A stretch of DNA of 64,000 nt from Streptomyces sp. NRRL F-6131 (GCA_000719695.1 JOHN01000031.1:47740-111739); one strand, 5' to 3'. Numbered from the stretch's first letter, positions 1-11,203 are shown. Notes: a model not told the origin generated them from the letters alone. Made by a program: numbers and translations.

Positions 1-110
1 GCCCGACGCCCGATGCCGACGGACCGCCGACGGACCGCCGGCGGGCCTCCGCGAACGGCACCGCCCCGGCCGCGCGGGGCGGCCGGGGCGGGCGAGGTGC
101 GGGGAGGGTG

Positions 111-1778
<1,668 letters not shown>

Positions 1779-1949
1779 GGGGGCGGTCCTTAGGTGTCCA
1801 GTGTTGCCGGTGTTCCGGCTGCGTCGGCGAAGCACCCTGGAGGGCGAGAGCACCCTCAAGGGTAGGACCCGCCGATAACGCGCACGCGGGAAGGTCAGCC
1901 TGCGTGACCGGGGTCACCCGCCGGTGGCCGCCGGGCTTGCCCGGTTGAC

Positions 1950-1955
1950 TAGGCT
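1950..1955 (+). promoter_or_regulatory. -10 hexamer of a leaderless promoter
   Basis: TAGGCT ends six bases before the GTG at 1962 and no ribosome binding site is present, so transcription probably starts at or next to the start codon. No clear -35 hexamer was seen. Confidence 0.45.
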
Positions 1956-1961
1956 GAGCCC

Positions 1962-2726
1962 GTGGACTACTCGCCGTCGAAGGACCCGCAGGACCAGCAG
2001 ATGGACGATCAGGGGCAGGGGCCCGTACCGATGACCAAGTCCGGGGGGACACCGCCGGCCCGGCCCGCGCACGCGCCGGTGGCGGAGGCCGAGATGCGGG
2101 CCTCGGACGCCGACCGCGAACGGGTGGCGGAGCTGCTGCGCGACGCCTACGCCGAGGGGCGGCTGGACGTCGAGGAGCACGCCGAGCGGATCGAGGCGGC
2201 CTACGCGGCCAAGACCCTGGGCGAACTCGTGCCGCTGACCCGGGACCTCCCGGTGCACCGCGAGGTCTCCTTCGAGAAGCCGCCGCTCGGCGCCCCGGCG
2301 TCGGCCCCGCGCCCGGACGGCCCGGTGCGGCTGCCGGCCCGCAACGAGGCGCCGACCATGCTGGCGGTCTTCGGCGGATCGTCCCGCAAGGGGCGGTGGC
2401 GGGTGGGGTCGAACCTGCGGGCGGTGGCGATCTTCGGCGGGGTCGAGATCGACCTGACGGACGCCGTGTTCGAGTCGCCCGAGGTGGTGATCGACGTGGT
2501 CGCGATCTTCGGCGGGGTGGAGATCAAGGTCCCGGAGAACGTCAGCCTGCACGGCGGCGGGGTCGGCATCTTCGGCGGCTTCGACGTCAAGGAGCAGACC
2601 GCGGCGGACCCGTACGCGCCGGTGGTGCGGGTGAAGGGCACCGCGGTGTTCGGCGGTTGCGAGGCCAAGCCGCGCCGGGGCAAGAAGCTCAAGGAGTGGG
2701 TGCGCAAGCAGCTCGGCGCGGACTAG
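1962..2726 (+). CDS. DUF1707 protein with LiaF-like C-terminal region
   Basis: A 254-residue protein of unknown function. Residues about 45-97 form a DUF1707 helical domain (MRASDADRERVAELL onward), found across actinobacteria, often N-terminal to other modules. Residues about 130-235 carry five spaced VFGG/IFGG repeats (LAVFGG, VAIFGG twice, VGIFGG, TAVFGG), the pattern of the beta-helix in the C-terminal domain of LiaF-like cell-wall stress proteins. The end is basic (KPRRGKKLKEWVRKQ). No membrane segment is visible. The GTG start has no Shine-Dalgarno sequence but a -10-like hexamer just ahead. A role in envelope stress sensing is inference only. It is followed by a terminator and is probably monocistronic. 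Confidence 0.85.
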   Translation: MDYSPSKDPQDQQMDDQGQGPVPMTKSGGTPPARPAHAPVAEAEMRASDADRERVAELLRDAYAEGRLDVEEHAERIEAAYAAKTLGELVPLTRDLPVHREVSFEKPPLGAPASAPRPDGPVRLPARNEAPTMLAVFGGSSRKGRWRVGSNLRAVAIFGGVEIDLTDAVFESPEVVIDVVAIFGGVEIKVPENVSLHGGGVGIFGGFDVKEQTAADPYAPVVRVKGTAVFGGCEAKPRRGKKLKEWVRKQLGAD

Positions 2727-3066
2727 CCACGGTCCGGCCCGCGCGGCCCGGACCGTCCGGACGCGGCCCTTCGGGCCCCGGGCGGCGCGTGCGGAACGAC
2801 GGACTCCGCCCACCCGTGGTGGGCCCGGTGCCCGGTCGGGAGCAACTCCCGGCCGGGCACTCGTCGTTGCTTCGGGTGCACGCTGTAGTCGGTTGCGTGC
2901 AGTGTGCATGAATCGCGTTGCCGTGGGGTAGTTCCTCTGGCACATCGCTTCTTGTACGGCTGCGTACCGGAGGCGGCCTGAGGCCGGCCCGGGTGTGAAC
3001 GGGGGCCCGCAGCTGGGCAGGGGAGCGAGCTTCCCCGTGTCCGAGAGCCTCGTCAGGAGTACGGCC
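2727..3066. other. 340-bp intergenic region before the WhiB-like gene
   Basis: It holds the terminator of the DUF1707 gene and then about 200 bp of likely promoter and leader for the WhiB-like gene. Three GTGCA words cluster between about 2876 and 2908, which could be a regulator site. I could not place a convincing -35/-10 pair and see no further gene. Confidence 0.5.
2828..2860 (+). terminator. Intrinsic terminator after the DUF1707 gene
   Basis: Arms GTGCCCGGTCGGGAG and CTCCCGGCCGGGCAC pair over 15 bp with one G-U pair and a CAA loop. The sequence after it is only weakly T-rich, which is normal for streptomycete terminators. Confidence 0.75.
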
Positions 3067-3531
3067 GTGCTGCATCCGATCGAGTCCCGCACCACCTCGT
3101 CCGCCGCCCCGTCGTCGGCCGTCCCGTCGCCCGCCCCGTCGCCGGTCGTGCGGCCGTCCGCCGCCGCCTCCCCGGTGCTCGCGGCGCAGCTGCTGGACCG
3201 GCCCGCGGCCCCGCAGCCGGCCGGCGAGGACGATCCGTGGCACACCGCCGCGGCCTGCCGGCGGGACGAGGTGGGTCTGTTCTTCGCGCCGTCCAAGGAG
3301 CCCACCGCCGCCCGGCTGTCGCGCGAGGAGCAGGCGAAGCAGGTGTGCGCCCGGTGCCCGGTGCTGCTGGACTGCCGGGAGCACGCGCTGGCGCAGCCGG
3401 AGCCGTACGGGGTCTGGGGCGGGCTGACGGCCGCCGAGCGCCGGGTGGTGCTGGCGCGCCGCCGCCGCCGGGACGTCGAGCTGGTCGAGGCGGCCCGGGT
3501 GCCGGGGGCGCGGGGCCGGATCGCGGGGTGA
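3067..3531 (+). CDS. wblI: WhiB-like iron-sulfur transcriptional regulator
   Basis: A member of the Wbl family of actinobacterial [4Fe-4S] regulators. From the start used here the product is 154 residues, with the four cluster cysteines at 64, 94, 97 and 103 (C-X29-C-X2-C-X5-C), the family GVWGG turn at 115-119, and a basic C-terminal tail (ERRVVLARRRRRD) of the kind that contacts DNA. The first 50 residues are Ser/Ala/Pro rich and probably disordered. The frame opens at 2995, but the GTG at 3067 has AGGAG seven bases ahead. From memory, the position next to glpX matches wblI of S. coelicolor; the symbol rests on that synteny, not on alignment. The target genes are unknown. Confidence 0.88.
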   Translation: MLHPIESRTTSSAAPSSAVPSPAPSPVVRPSAAASPVLAAQLLDRPAAPQPAGEDDPWHTAAACRRDEVGLFFAPSKEPTAARLSREEQAKQVCARCPVLLDCREHALAQPEPYGVWGGLTAAERRVVLARRRRRDVELVEAARVPGARGRIAG

Positions 3532-3587
3532 GCGCCGGCCCCGGGCCGGGAGCGTCCGGCGGCGGGTGACGAGCCGCCGCACCGACG

Positions 3588-3628
3588 CCCGCGGCCTCGG
3601 CGAAGGGGGATTTCGCCGAGGCCGCGGG
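3588..3628. terminator. Bidirectional terminator between wblI and glpX
   Basis: A perfect 17-bp stem (CCCGCGGCCTCGGCGAA and its complement) with a seven-base loop lies between the two convergent genes and can serve both. Confidence 0.85.
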
Positions 3629-3634
3629 TTCGTC

Positions 3635-3664
3635 GTGACCGGCCGCCCGCGGGCGGCCGGTCAC
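3635..3664. repeat. Perfect 30-bp palindrome at the 3' end of glpX
   Basis: The half-site GTGACCGGCCGCCCG is followed directly by its exact reverse complement with no loop. It lies eight bases beyond the glpX stop and next to the 17-bp hairpin, so a second terminator element is the simplest reading. Confidence 0.7.
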
Positions 3665-3672
3665 CGGGTGGA

Positions 3673-4713
3673 TCAGTTGGCGCGGTCGAAGTCGATCGCG
3701 CTGTAGGCCCGGAGCTTGGACAGCCGGTGGGTCGCGTGGACCTCCCGGATGGTGCCGCTCTTGGAGCGCATGACCAGCGAGCTGGTGGTGGCGGTCTCCT
3801 GGCGGTAGTGCACGCCGCGCAGCAGCTCGCCGTCGGTGATGCCGGTGGCGACGAAGAACACGTTCTCGCCGCTGACCAGGTCGTCGGTGCTGAGCACCCG
3901 GTCGAGGTCGTGCCCGGCGTCGACGGCCTTCTGGCGCTCGGCGTCGTCCTTGGGCCAGAGCCGGCCCTGGATCACGCCGCCCATGCACTTCATCGCGCAG
4001 GCGGCGATGATGCCCTCGGGGGTGCCGCCGACGCCCATCAGCAGGTCGACGCCGGTGCCCTCGCGGGCGGCCATGATGGCGCCGGCGACGTCGCCGTCGG
4101 AGATGTACTTGATCCGGGCGCCGGCCTCGCGGATCTCCCGGATCAGGCCCTCGTGGCGCGGGCGGTCCAGGACCACCACGGTGACGTCCTCGACGGCGAC
4201 GCCCTTGGCCTTGGCGACCCGGCGGATGTTGACGGCGGGCGGGGCGGTGATGTCGACGAAGTCGGCGGCCTCCGGCCCGGTGACCAGCTTGTCCATGTAG
4301 AACACGGCGCTCGGGTCGAACATCGTGCCGCGGTCGGCGACGGCCAGGACGGCGACCGCGTTGTTCATGCCCTTGGCGGTGAGGGTGGTCCCGTCGACCG
4401 GGTCCACCGCGACGTCGCACTCGGCGCCGGTGCCGTCGCCGACCCGCTCGCCGTTGTAGAGCATCGGGGCCTCGTCCTTCTCCCCCTCGCCGATGACGAC
4501 GACGCCGTTCATCGAGACGGTGGAGACGAGGGTGCGCATGGCCCGGACGGCGGCGCCGTCGGCGCCGTTCTTGTCGCCACGGCCGACCCAGCGGCCGGCG
4601 GCGAGCGCGGCGGCCTCGGTGACCCGGACGAGCTCGAGCGCGAGGTTCCGGTCAGGAGCCTCGGGCGCGACCTCCAGGGAGCTGGGGAGGTTGTGCGGGT
4701 ACTGCGTGGTCAT
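3673..4713 (-). CDS. glpX: Class II fructose-1,6-bisphosphatase
   Basis: Gluconeogenic enzyme that hydrolyses fructose 1,6-bisphosphate to fructose 6-phosphate, metal dependent, cytoplasmic. The 346-residue product matches the length of GlpX enzymes. The metal and phosphate motif [13 protein letters not shown] and the later block [11 protein letters not shown] are intact. The frame runs on to 4911, but the ATG at 4713 ([12 protein letters not shown]) has GAGAGGT seven bases upstream, and the extra N-terminal residues look non-coding. It is divergent from the DUF4245 gene and convergent with wblI, so it is probably transcribed alone. Confidence 0.95.
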   Translation of the reverse strand: MTTQYPHNLPSSLEVAPEAPDRNLALELVRVTEAAALAAGRWVGRGDKNGADGAAVRAMRTLVSTVSMNGVVVIGEGEKDEAPMLYNGERVGDGTGAECDVAVDPVDGTTLTAKGMNNAVAVLAVADRGTMFDPSAVFYMDKLVTGPEAADFVDITAPPAVNIRRVAKAKGVAVEDVTVVVLDRPRHEGLIREIREAGARIKYISDGDVAGAIMAAREGTGVDLLMGVGGTPEGIIAACAMKCMGGVIQGRLWPKDDAERQKAVDAGHDLDRVLSTDDLVSGENVFFVATGITDGELLRGVHYRQETATTSSLVMRSKSGTIREVHATHRLSKLRAYSAIDFDRAN

Positions 4714-4927
4714 CGTCGTTACCTCTCTGTACGCGACGGCCAGTGAGCGCCCGACTACTGCCTGGTCGAACGCCGTGGTGAGGGTGGTGCGATCGTATCT
4801 GCCCACGACATGACTGTCTGTGGCGCGGGTCCCTCGGCGGGACGGGAGCGGCGGCTTTTGCCCCTCTTCACCCCGCCGCGGCACCCCGGGTGCGGGCGGG
4901 CGGGCCGGCATGAGTCACCATGTGGGG

Positions 4928-5464
4928 GTGGCTGGAGAGAGCAAGGGCATGAAGGGCCGGCAGACCGTGCGGGACATGGTCCTGTCGATGCTGGCCGTCG
5001 GCGTCGTGGTCTGGTCCGGGTACCTGTTCCTGCCGCACGACGCGGACGGCGACGGGGTCCGCACGGTCGACTACCGGGTGGCCGCGGCCACCGCGAAGCG
5101 CGCCGCCCCGTACCCGCTGCTCGTCCCGGAGGGCCTGCCCGCGCAGTGGCGGGCGACCTCGGTCACGTACAACGCGGCGGCGACGAGCAACGGCAAGGGC
5201 AACGCCTGGCACCTGGGCTTCGTCACCCCCGCCGGCCAGTACGCGGCCGTGGAGCAGAGCGACATCGCGCGCGACGACGTGCTGAAGGCCGCGGTGGCCG
5301 ACGGCAAGCCGGACGGCACCGTGGACGTCGCCGGGCAGACCTGGGAGCGGGTGCAGGGTCCCAAGGCGCGGGCACTGACCGTGCAGAACGGCGGCGCCAC
5401 CACGGTGCTGACCGGCACCGCCTCCTACGAGGAGCTGGCGGCGCTGGCGCAGGCGCTGAAGTAG
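4928..5464 (+). CDS. DUF4245 membrane-anchored protein
   Basis: A protein of unknown function, 178 residues from the chosen start. An N-terminal helix (VRDMVLSMLAVGVVVWSGYL) should anchor it in the membrane with the rest outside, followed by the family block around YPLLVPEGLPAQWRATSV. DUF4245 proteins are usual next to glpX in actinobacteria. The start is uncertain: the frame is open from 4820, ATG codons occur at 4910 and 4967, and none has a good ribosome site. I chose the GTG at 4928 because it leaves a short cytoplasmic tail (MAGESKGMKGRQ), as I recall for related proteins. Confidence 0.8.
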   Translation: MAGESKGMKGRQTVRDMVLSMLAVGVVVWSGYLFLPHDADGDGVRTVDYRVAAATAKRAAPYPLLVPEGLPAQWRATSVTYNAAATSNGKGNAWHLGFVTPAGQYAAVEQSDIARDDVLKAAVADGKPDGTVDVAGQTWERVQGPKARALTVQNGGATTVLTGTASYEELAALAQALK

Positions 5465-5471
5465 TCCGGTT

Positions 5472-5571
5472 CCCGCCCCCGGAGCGGAGATCTCCGCTCC
5501 GGGGGCGGGTGCCCGGAGGCCGCGGCGCCGCGGACGCGGAAGGGCCCCGCACGCGGCGCGTGCGGGGCCCT
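5472..5571. terminator. Two strong hairpins between convergent genes
   Basis: The first (5472-5509) is a perfect 38-bp palindrome centred on AGATCT. The second (5541-5571) has 14-bp arms AGGGCCCCGCACGC / GCGTGCGGGGCCCT around a GGC loop. They separate the DUF4245 gene from the convergent nitroreductase gene and should stop transcription from both sides. Confidence 0.85.
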
Positions 5572-5621
5572 CGCGTCGTCCTCGCCGGACTGTCGGACCG
5601 GGGCGGTCCGGCCGGACCGGA

Positions 5622-6221
5622 TCAGACGGTGGTGACGACCTCGTCGTAGGCGAGCCGCGGCGAGCGCGGGTACCAGGCGTTCTCGCCCGGCTTGCCGATG
5701 TTCACCACGGCCAGCACTGAGTGCTCGCCGTCGGCGAAGAACTCCTTGTTGATGCCCTCGGCGTCGTAGCCGGTCATCGGGCCGGCGGCCAGGCCGGCGG
5801 CGCGGACGCCGATGATGAAGTAGCCGGCCTGCAGGGCGCCGTTCATCGCGGCCGAGGCCTCGCGGACCGGGCGCTCGGCGAAGTAGCCCTTGGCGGCCGG
5901 GAAGTGCGGGAAGACGGTCGGCAGCTCCTCGTGGAACTCGTTGTCCACGGCCAGGATGGCGGTCAGCGGGGCCGCGGCGGTCTTCGCCTTGTTGCCCTCG
6001 CCGAGGTGCTGGACCAGGCGCTCGCGGCCCTCGGCCGAGCGGACCAGGACGACGCGCAGCGGCTGCTGGTTCATCGCCGTCGGGCCGAACTTGACCAGCT
6101 CGTAGATGGCCTTGATCTGCTCGTCGGAGACCGGCTCGTCGGTGAAGGTGTTGGCCGTGCGGGCCTCGCGGAAGAGCAGGTCCTGGGCGGCGGCGTCGAG
6201 AACCAGAGTGTCGGTGGTCAT
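5622..6221 (-). CDS. Malonic semialdehyde reductase / nitroreductase family
   Basis: A 199-residue flavoprotein of the RutE/HadB branch of the nitroreductase superfamily. FMN-binding nitroreductase features include RTANTFTDEPVSDEQI near the N terminus, KFGPTAMNQQPLRVVLV with the FMN-contacting SerAsn-type region, and GYFIIGVRAAGLAAGPM in the second half. RutE reduces malonic semialdehyde to 3-hydroxypropionate in pyrimidine breakdown; no other rut gene is nearby, so the physiological substrate is not settled. The ATG at 6221 has GAGGTG seven bases ahead. A weak dyad TGAACATTCA at 6308-6317 lies upstream and could bind a regulator. Confidence 0.88.
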   Translation of the reverse strand: MTTDTLVLDAAAQDLLFREARTANTFTDEPVSDEQIKAIYELVKFGPTAMNQQPLRVVLVRSAEGRERLVQHLGEGNKAKTAAAPLTAILAVDNEFHEELPTVFPHFPAAKGYFAERPVREASAAMNGALQAGYFIIGVRAAGLAAGPMTGYDAEGINKEFFADGEHSVLAVVNIGKPGENAWYPRSPRLAYDEVVTTV

Positions 6222-6346
6222 GTCGGTGCACCTCGGGGGAGGAAGAAACAGGGGGGTCGTCGTGTTGCGGTGACCGGTCGCAGCCGGTCAGACGGTCCCA
6301 ACATGAGTGAACATTCAACTGTTCCCCGCTCCGGACGTGACCCGCG

Positions 6347-6607
6347 TCACCCCCGCGGCGGAGCCTCCTCCTCGGCGGCCAGCGCGGCGTCCAGCCGGGC
6401 CCGCGCGCCGTCCAGCCAGCGCTGGCAGACCTTCGCCAACTGCTCGCCGCGCTCCCACAGCGCCAGCGACTCCTCCAGCGAGGTGCCGCCGTTCTCCAGC
6501 TGCCGGACCACCTCCAGCAGCGCGTCCCGCGCGTGCTCGTACCCCAGCGCGTCGTCCGCGGGCGGGGCCTCCACGGCCGCCGCCGCGTTCTGCTCCTCGT
6601 CTGCCAT
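6347..6607 (-). CDS. xseB: Exodeoxyribonuclease VII small subunit
   Basis: Small subunit (86 residues) of exonuclease VII, which degrades single-stranded DNA to oligonucleotides. The family helical core is present ([18 protein letters not shown], then [18 protein letters not shown]). It follows xseA by 57 bp on the same strand. The frame is open to 6658, but the ATG at 6607 (MADEEQN) fits the family and has TACGCT seven bases ahead in place of a ribosome site, so part of its expression may come from a leaderless promoter inside the operon. The C-terminal tail is acidic and then proline-rich. Confidence 0.93.
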   Translation of the reverse strand: MADEEQNAAAAVEAPPADDALGYEHARDALLEVVRQLENGGTSLEESLALWERGEQLAKVCQRWLDGARARLDAALAAEEEAPPRG

Positions 6608-6614
6608 GGGAGCC

Positions 6615-6620
6615 AGCGTA
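6615..6620 (-). promoter_or_regulatory. -10 hexamer in front of xseB
   Basis: TACGCT on the minus strand ends seven bases before the xseB ATG, with no ribosome binding site between; this suggests a leaderless start. Confidence 0.35.
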
Positions 6621-6664
6621 GGGGGCCGGACCGACAGGACGCGCCGGGGTACGGGCACGCGCCC

Positions 6665-7876
6665 CTACGCGCCGTCCGCCGTGACGTCGAGGCCGCCGCC
6701 CGCCACCCGGGCGTGCAGCGCCTCGCCCGCCGCGACCTGCGCCGGATCGGTCACCACCGTGCCGTCCCGCCGCTGCAGCACGGCGTACCCGCGCTCCAGG
6801 GTGGCCGCCGGGGAGAGCGCGACCACCCGGGCCAGGGTGTGCCCGAGATCGCTCTGCGCGTGGTCCAGCCGGTGGCGCAGCGTGCGCCGGGACCGCTCCA
6901 GCAGCCCGGCCACCTCCTGGCCCCGCCCGTCCAGCATCCGCTGCGGCGCGGCCAGCACCGGCCGGCTGCGCACGCCGTCCAGCCCGTGCTGCTCCCGGTC
7001 CACCCGGGCCAGCACGTGCCGCCGCGCCCGGTCGCGCAGCTGTCGGACCTTGGTCAGCTCCTCGCCGACGTCCGGAACCACCCGTTTGGCGGCATCGGTG
7101 GGCGTCGAGGCGCGCAGATCGGCGACGAAGTCCAGCAGCGGCTGGTCCGGCTCGTGGCCGATCGCGCTCACCACCGGGGTCCGGGCGGCCGCGACCAGCC
7201 GGACCAGGCCCTCGTCCGAGAACGGCAGCAGGTCCTCGACGCTGCCGCCGCCGCGGGCCACCACGATCACGTCCACCTCGGGGTGCTCGTCCAGCTCCCG
7301 GACGGCCGCGCTCACCCGCTCCACCGCGCTGACGCCCTGCACCGGCACGTTGCGGATCTCGAAGCGGACGGCCGGCCAGCGCCGCCGGGCGTTCTCCAGG
7401 ACGTCCCGCTCGGCCGCCGAACCCCGCCCGGTGACCAGCCCGACGCACTGCGGCAGGAAGGGCAGCGGCTTCTTGCGGTCCGCCGCGAACAGGCCCTCGC
7501 CGGCCAGCCGCCGCTTCAGCTGCTCCAGCCGGGCCAGCAGCTCGCCCAGCCCGACCAGCCGGATCTCCGACGCCCGCAGCGAGAGCTGGCCGCGCGCCGC
7601 GTACCACTCCGGCCTGGCGTGCACGATCACCCGCGCGCCCTCCTGCACCGCGTCGGCGACCTCGTCGAAGACGGAGCGGAAGCACGTCACGGTCAGCGAG
7701 ACGTCCGCCTGAGGGTCGCGCAGCGTCAGGAACACCACGCCCGCCCCCGGCCGCCGGCTGAGCTGGGTGATCTGCCCCTCCACCCAGACCGCGCCGAGCC
7801 GGTCGATCCAGCCGCCGATCAGCGCGGAGACCTTGCCGACCGGGAGCGGCGCTTCGGGTGAGCTGGGATTGGCCAT
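6665..7876 (-). CDS. xseA: Exodeoxyribonuclease VII large subunit
   Basis: Catalytic subunit (403 residues, slightly shorter than the E. coli protein) of exonuclease VII. An N-terminal OB-fold for nucleic acid binding ([22 protein letters not shown]) covers about residues 10-105. The nuclease core follows, with [33 protein letters not shown] and [20 protein letters not shown], all family landmarks. The C-terminal coiled-coil segment is Arg/Leu rich. It starts nine bases after the APC permease stop and runs into xseB, so these three genes may share a transcript. Confidence 0.95.
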   Translation of the reverse strand: MANPSSPEAPLPVGKVSALIGGWIDRLGAVWVEGQITQLSRRPGAGVVFLTLRDPQADVSLTVTCFRSVFDEVADAVQEGARVIVHARPEWYAARGQLSLRASEIRLVGLGELLARLEQLKRRLAGEGLFAADRKKPLPFLPQCVGLVTGRGSAAERDVLENARRRWPAVRFEIRNVPVQGVSAVERVSAAVRELDEHPEVDVIVVARGGGSVEDLLPFSDEGLVRLVAAARTPVVSAIGHEPDQPLLDFVADLRASTPTDAAKRVVPDVGEELTKVRQLRDRARRHVLARVDREQHGLDGVRSRPVLAAPQRMLDGRGQEVAGLLERSRRTLRHRLDHAQSDLGHTLARVVALSPAATLERGYAVLQRRDGTVVTDPAQVAAGEALHARVAGGGLDVTADGA

Positions 7877-7885
7877 GCCCTGAGG

Positions 7886-9256
7886 CTAACGGCGCCCGCC
7901 GACAGGGGAGAAGCTCCGGACGGCCACCACGAGCAGCCCCGCCGCCAGCCAGACCAACCCCACCACCTGCGCGGTGGGCGCCGCCTCGTACACCACCGCG
8001 CCGATCACCAGCACGCCGAGCACCGGCACCAGCAGGTGCCGGGCCCAGTCCCGGGAGCCGTGCCGCACCACGTACCAGGCCACCACCGAGGCGTGCAGCA
8101 GCGCGAAGGCGGTGAGCGCGCCGATGTCCACCACCGAGGTCAGCCGGTCGAGACCGTCGTCCCGGTCCGCCGCCCAGACCGCCGCCGCCAGGGTGATCGC
8201 CGCCGACACCAGCAGCGCCCGGCGCGGCACCGCCGAACCGGGGTCGACCGCCGCGAGGAAGCGCGGCAGCCGCCCGTCCCGGCCCATCGCGAAGAGCAGC
8301 CGCCCGGCCGCCGCCTGCCCGGCCAGCGCCGCGAAGGCCGCGCCGACCGCCTTGCTCGCCGCGACCAGGACGTGCAGCCAGTGCCCGACCGAGCCCTCCA
8401 CCGCGTCGTAGAACGCCGACCCCTGCGCCGCCGGGTCGGCCGCCAGCTCCTGCGGGGTGAGCGGCTCCAGCAGCGCCGCCAGCCAGGTCTGCGCCACGAA
8501 CAGCACCCCGGACACCGCCAGGCACCACAGCACCGCCCGCGCCACCGCCGCCGAGGCGCCGACCGCCTCCTCCACGAAGGTCGCGATCGCGTCGAAGCCC
8601 AGGTAGGAGAGCACCGCCACCGAGACCGCCGAGAGGACCGCGGTCGCCGAGAAGCCGTCGACCGCGGTGAACGGGGTCGCCCAGCCGCGCTGCGCGCCGT
8701 CCCGGACCAGCACCCACACCGCCGCGACCACGAACACCGCCAGCACCGCCAGCTCCGTGACCAGCACCGCGAGGCCCACCACCGCGGCCGTCCGCACCCC
8801 GGCCAGGTTCAGCCCGGTGGTCACCACCACCGCGAGCGCCGTCCACACCCAGCGCGACACGCCCGGCACCAGCGAGTGCAGCGCGATCCCGGAGAACAGG
8901 TACGCGACCGCGGGGATCAGCAGGTAGTCGAGCATCGCCATCCAGCCGGCCACGAAGCCGGCGCCCTCGCCGAGCCCGGCCCGCGCGTAGGCGTACACCG
9001 AGCCGGTGCGCGGCACCGCCCGCACCATCTGGGCGTACGAGAGGGCGGTGAACCCCATCGCCGCGGTGGCCACCAGGTAGACCGCCGCGACCGCGCCGTG
9101 GCTCTTGGCGTCGAGCACCCCGAACACGCCCACCGGGGCCATCGGGGCGATGAACAGCAGCCCGTACACCATCAGGTCGCGGACGCCGAGGCTGCGCCGC
9201 AGCCCGCCCCGCGGACCGCCGCCGCCGGGGCCGGCCGGCTCGACTCGCTCGCTCAT
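7886..9256 (-). CDS. APC family amino acid permease
   Basis: A 456-residue secondary transporter of the amino acid-polyamine-organocation superfamily in the cytoplasmic membrane, with about twelve predicted membrane helices. The first helix carries LMVYGLLFIAPMAPVGVFG and is followed by the conserved AMGFTALSYAQMVRAVPRTGSVYAYA segment; SYLGFDAIATFVEEA marks helix 6. The substrate cannot be told from sequence. The frame continues far upstream of the ATG at 9256 (MSERVEP), but that ATG opens the family-like part. Its ribosome site is poor (GGAAG only two bases ahead), so an in-frame GTG nine bases upstream is a possible start. It is divergent from ispH with 87 bp between them. Confidence 0.9.
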   Translation of the reverse strand: MSERVEPAGPGGGGPRGGLRRSLGVRDLMVYGLLFIAPMAPVGVFGVLDAKSHGAVAAVYLVATAAMGFTALSYAQMVRAVPRTGSVYAYARAGLGEGAGFVAGWMAMLDYLLIPAVAYLFSGIALHSLVPGVSRWVWTALAVVVTTGLNLAGVRTAAVVGLAVLVTELAVLAVFVVAAVWVLVRDGAQRGWATPFTAVDGFSATAVLSAVSVAVLSYLGFDAIATFVEEAVGASAAVARAVLWCLAVSGVLFVAQTWLAALLEPLTPQELAADPAAQGSAFYDAVEGSVGHWLHVLVAASKAVGAAFAALAGQAAAGRLLFAMGRDGRLPRFLAAVDPGSAVPRRALLVSAAITLAAAVWAADRDDGLDRLTSVVDIGALTAFALLHASVVAWYVVRHGSRDWARHLLVPVLGVLVIGAVVYEAAPTAQVVGLVWLAAGLLVVAVRSFSPVGGRR

Positions 9257-9331
9257 AGCTTCCACATTTGAGCACCCGTGACCGGTTCCGGCGGGAACGC
9301 GACTCACGTCGGCGCGGCTCCGTGCCGCCCG

Positions 9332-9337
9332 TACGAT
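9332..9337 (+). promoter_or_regulatory. -10 hexamer of ispH
   Basis: TACGAT ends six bases before the ispH ATG at 9344 and no Shine-Dalgarno sequence is present, which suggests a leaderless transcript. Confidence 0.45.
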
Positions 9338-9343
9338 GGAGCC

Positions 9344-10321
9344 ATGTCCTCCAACACCGCGCAGCGCCGTGTCCTGCTCGCCGCCCCCCGGGGCTACTGC
9401 GCGGGCGTCGACCGCGCAGTGATCGCCGTGGAGAAGGCCCTGGAGCAGTACGGGGCCCCCATCTACGTCCGCAAGCAGATCGTCCACAACAAGTACGTGG
9501 TGCAGACCCTGGAGAAGAAGGGCGCGATCTTCGTCGACGAGACGGAGGAGGTCCCCGAGGGCTCGATCGTGGTCTTCTCGGCCCACGGCGTCGCCCCGTC
9601 CGTGCACGACGAGGCCCGTGCCGGCAAGCTCGCCACCGTCGACGCCACCTGCCCGCTGGTGACCAAGGTGCACAAGGAGGCCGTGCGCTTCGCCGACGAG
9701 GGCTACGACATCCTGCTGGTGGGCCACGAGGGCCACGAGGAGGTCATCGGCACGATGGGCGAGGCCCCGGACCGGATCCACCTGGTCGACGGCGCCGAGG
9801 ACGTGGCCAACGTGCAGGTCCGCGACGAGTCCAAGGTCGTCTGGCTCTCCCAGACCACCCTCTCGGTGGACGAGACCATGGCCACCGTCGGCGAGCTCAA
9901 GCAGCGCTTCCCGCTGCTGGTCAGCCCGCCCAGCGACGACATCTGCTACGCCACCCAGAACCGCCAGGTGGCCGTCAAGCAGATGGCCCCGGAGACCGAC
10001 CTGCTGATCGTGGTCGGCTCGAAGAACTCCTCCAACTCGGTCCGCCTGGTCGAGGTCGGCCTGGAGTACGGCGCCAAGGCCGCCCACCTGGTGGACTTCG
10101 CCGAGGAGATCAGCGAGGAGTGGCTGGCGGGCGTCACCACGGTCGGCCTGACCAGCGGTGCCTCGGTGCCGGAGATCCTGGTCGAGGGCGTGCTGGACTG
10201 GCTGGCCGCCCGCGGCTACGACGAGGTCTCCACCGTCAAGACCGCCGAGGAGCACCTGATCTTCTCGCTGCCCAAGGAGCTCCGCCGCGACCTGCGCGCC
10301 GAGGCCGCGGGCAAGCTGTAG
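9344..10321 (+). CDS. ispH: 4-hydroxy-3-methylbut-2-enyl diphosphate reductase
   Basis: Last enzyme of the methylerythritol phosphate pathway; it converts HMBPP to isopentenyl and dimethylallyl diphosphate for isoprenoid and menaquinone synthesis. The 325-residue product keeps the three [4Fe-4S] ligands, Cys19 (GYCAGVDRA), Cys103 ([11 protein letters not shown]) and Cys201 ([11 protein letters not shown]), and the active-site [10 protein letters not shown] block. The frame is open to 9278, but the ATG at 9344 (MSSNTAQRR) sits six bases after a -10-like hexamer and fits family length. A hairpin follows the gene. Confidence 0.97.
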   Translation: MSSNTAQRRVLLAAPRGYCAGVDRAVIAVEKALEQYGAPIYVRKQIVHNKYVVQTLEKKGAIFVDETEEVPEGSIVVFSAHGVAPSVHDEARAGKLATVDATCPLVTKVHKEAVRFADEGYDILLVGHEGHEEVIGTMGEAPDRIHLVDGAEDVANVQVRDESKVVWLSQTTLSVDETMATVGELKQRFPLLVSPPSDDICYATQNRQVAVKQMAPETDLLIVVGSKNSSNSVRLVEVGLEYGAKAAHLVDFAEEISEEWLAGVTTVGLTSGASVPEILVEGVLDWLAARGYDEVSTVKTAEEHLIFSLPKELRRDLRAEAAGKL

Positions 10322-10333
10322 GGCACGCGTTCC

Positions 10334-10368
10334 GAAGGCCCGGTCCCCCGTGCGGGTGCCGGGCCTTC
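10334..10368 (+). terminator. Terminator after ispH
   Basis: Arms GAAGGCCCGG and CCGGGCCTTC form a 10-bp stem around a 15-base loop that can pair further. Confidence 0.65.
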
Positions 10369-10456
10369 CGCTGTGCGGGGCCCGGCGGGCTCTCGTAGGT
10401 TTTGTGCACGGCCATGCACAGGCCTGTGGACAACGTCTCGATGGAGGGCGGTCGTC

Positions 10457-11203
10457 ATGACGGCGGTATTCGGTGTGGACATCGGCGGGTCGGGCATCAA
10501 GGGAGCCCCCGTCGACCTCGCCCGGGGCGTGCTCGCCCAGGAGCGGCACAAGGTCCTCACCCCGCAGCCCTCCGCGCCGGAGGCGGTGGTCGCCGCCGTC
10601 CGCGAGGTGGTCCGTCACTTCGACCACCGGGGCCCGGTGGGCCTGACCTTCCCCGGCGTGGTCGTCGACGGGCACACCAGGACCGCCGCCAACGTCGACA
10701 AGGGCTGGATCGGCCTGGACGCCGCCGGCCTCTTCCGCGAGGCGCTCGACCTGCCGGCCGTGGTGCTCAACGACGCCGACGCGGCCGGCCTGGCCGAGAC
10801 CACCCACGGGGCCGGCCACGGTCAGCAGGGCGTGGTGCTGGTGCTGACCTTCGGCACCGGGATCGGCAGCGCCCTGTTCTCGGACGGCGTGCTGGTGCCC
10901 AACACCGAGCTGGGCCACCTGGAGCTGCGCGGCAAGGACGCCGAACGGCGGGCCTCCTCGGCCGCCAAGGAGCGGCACGGGCTGAACTGGGAGCAGTGGT
11001 CCCGGCGGGTGGACGAGTACCTGGACCTGGTGGAGATGCTGTTCTCGCCGCAGCTGATCGTGATCGGCGGCGGGGTGAGCCGCAAGCACGAGAAGTTCCT
11101 GCCGCTGCTGCGCGAGCGCGGCGCGCGGGTCGTCCCGGCGGAGCTGCGCAACGACGCCGGCATCGTCGGCGCGGCCATGGCGGCGGCCCGCGCCGCCGGC
11201 TGA
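10457..11203 (+). CDS. ppgK: Polyphosphate glucokinase (ROK family)
   Basis: Phosphorylates glucose to glucose 6-phosphate with polyphosphate or ATP; actinobacterial PpgK proteins are about 250 residues, and this one is 248. The phosphate-binding DIGGSGIKG lies at residues 8-16, the catalytic Asp region is [11 protein letters not shown], and the second phosphate loop is [12 protein letters not shown]. The [13 protein letters not shown] block is typical of ROK kinases that act on glucose. The ATG at 10457 has GGAGGG seven bases ahead, better than the upstream in-frame codons. It is followed by a short proline-rich gap and the convergent DUF6542 gene. Confidence 0.92.
   Translation: MTAVFGVDIGGSGIKGAPVDLARGVLAQERHKVLTPQPSAPEAVVAAVREVVRHFDHRGPVGLTFPGVVVDGHTRTAANVDKGWIGLDAAGLFREALDLPAVVLNDADAAGLAETTHGAGHGQQGVVLVLTFGTGIGSALFSDGVLVPNTELGHLELRGKDAERRASSAAKERHGLNWEQWSRRVDEYLDLVEMLFSPQLIVIGGGVSRKHEKFLPLLRERGARVVPAELRNDAGIVGAAMAAARAAG

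Noticed and set aside
7886..11089. One 1067-codon minus-strand ORF from the APC permease through ispH into ppgK
   Set aside because: Only its C-terminal 456 residues from 9256 are a permease; the rest is the shadow of ispH and ppgK, which are certain genes on the plus strand.
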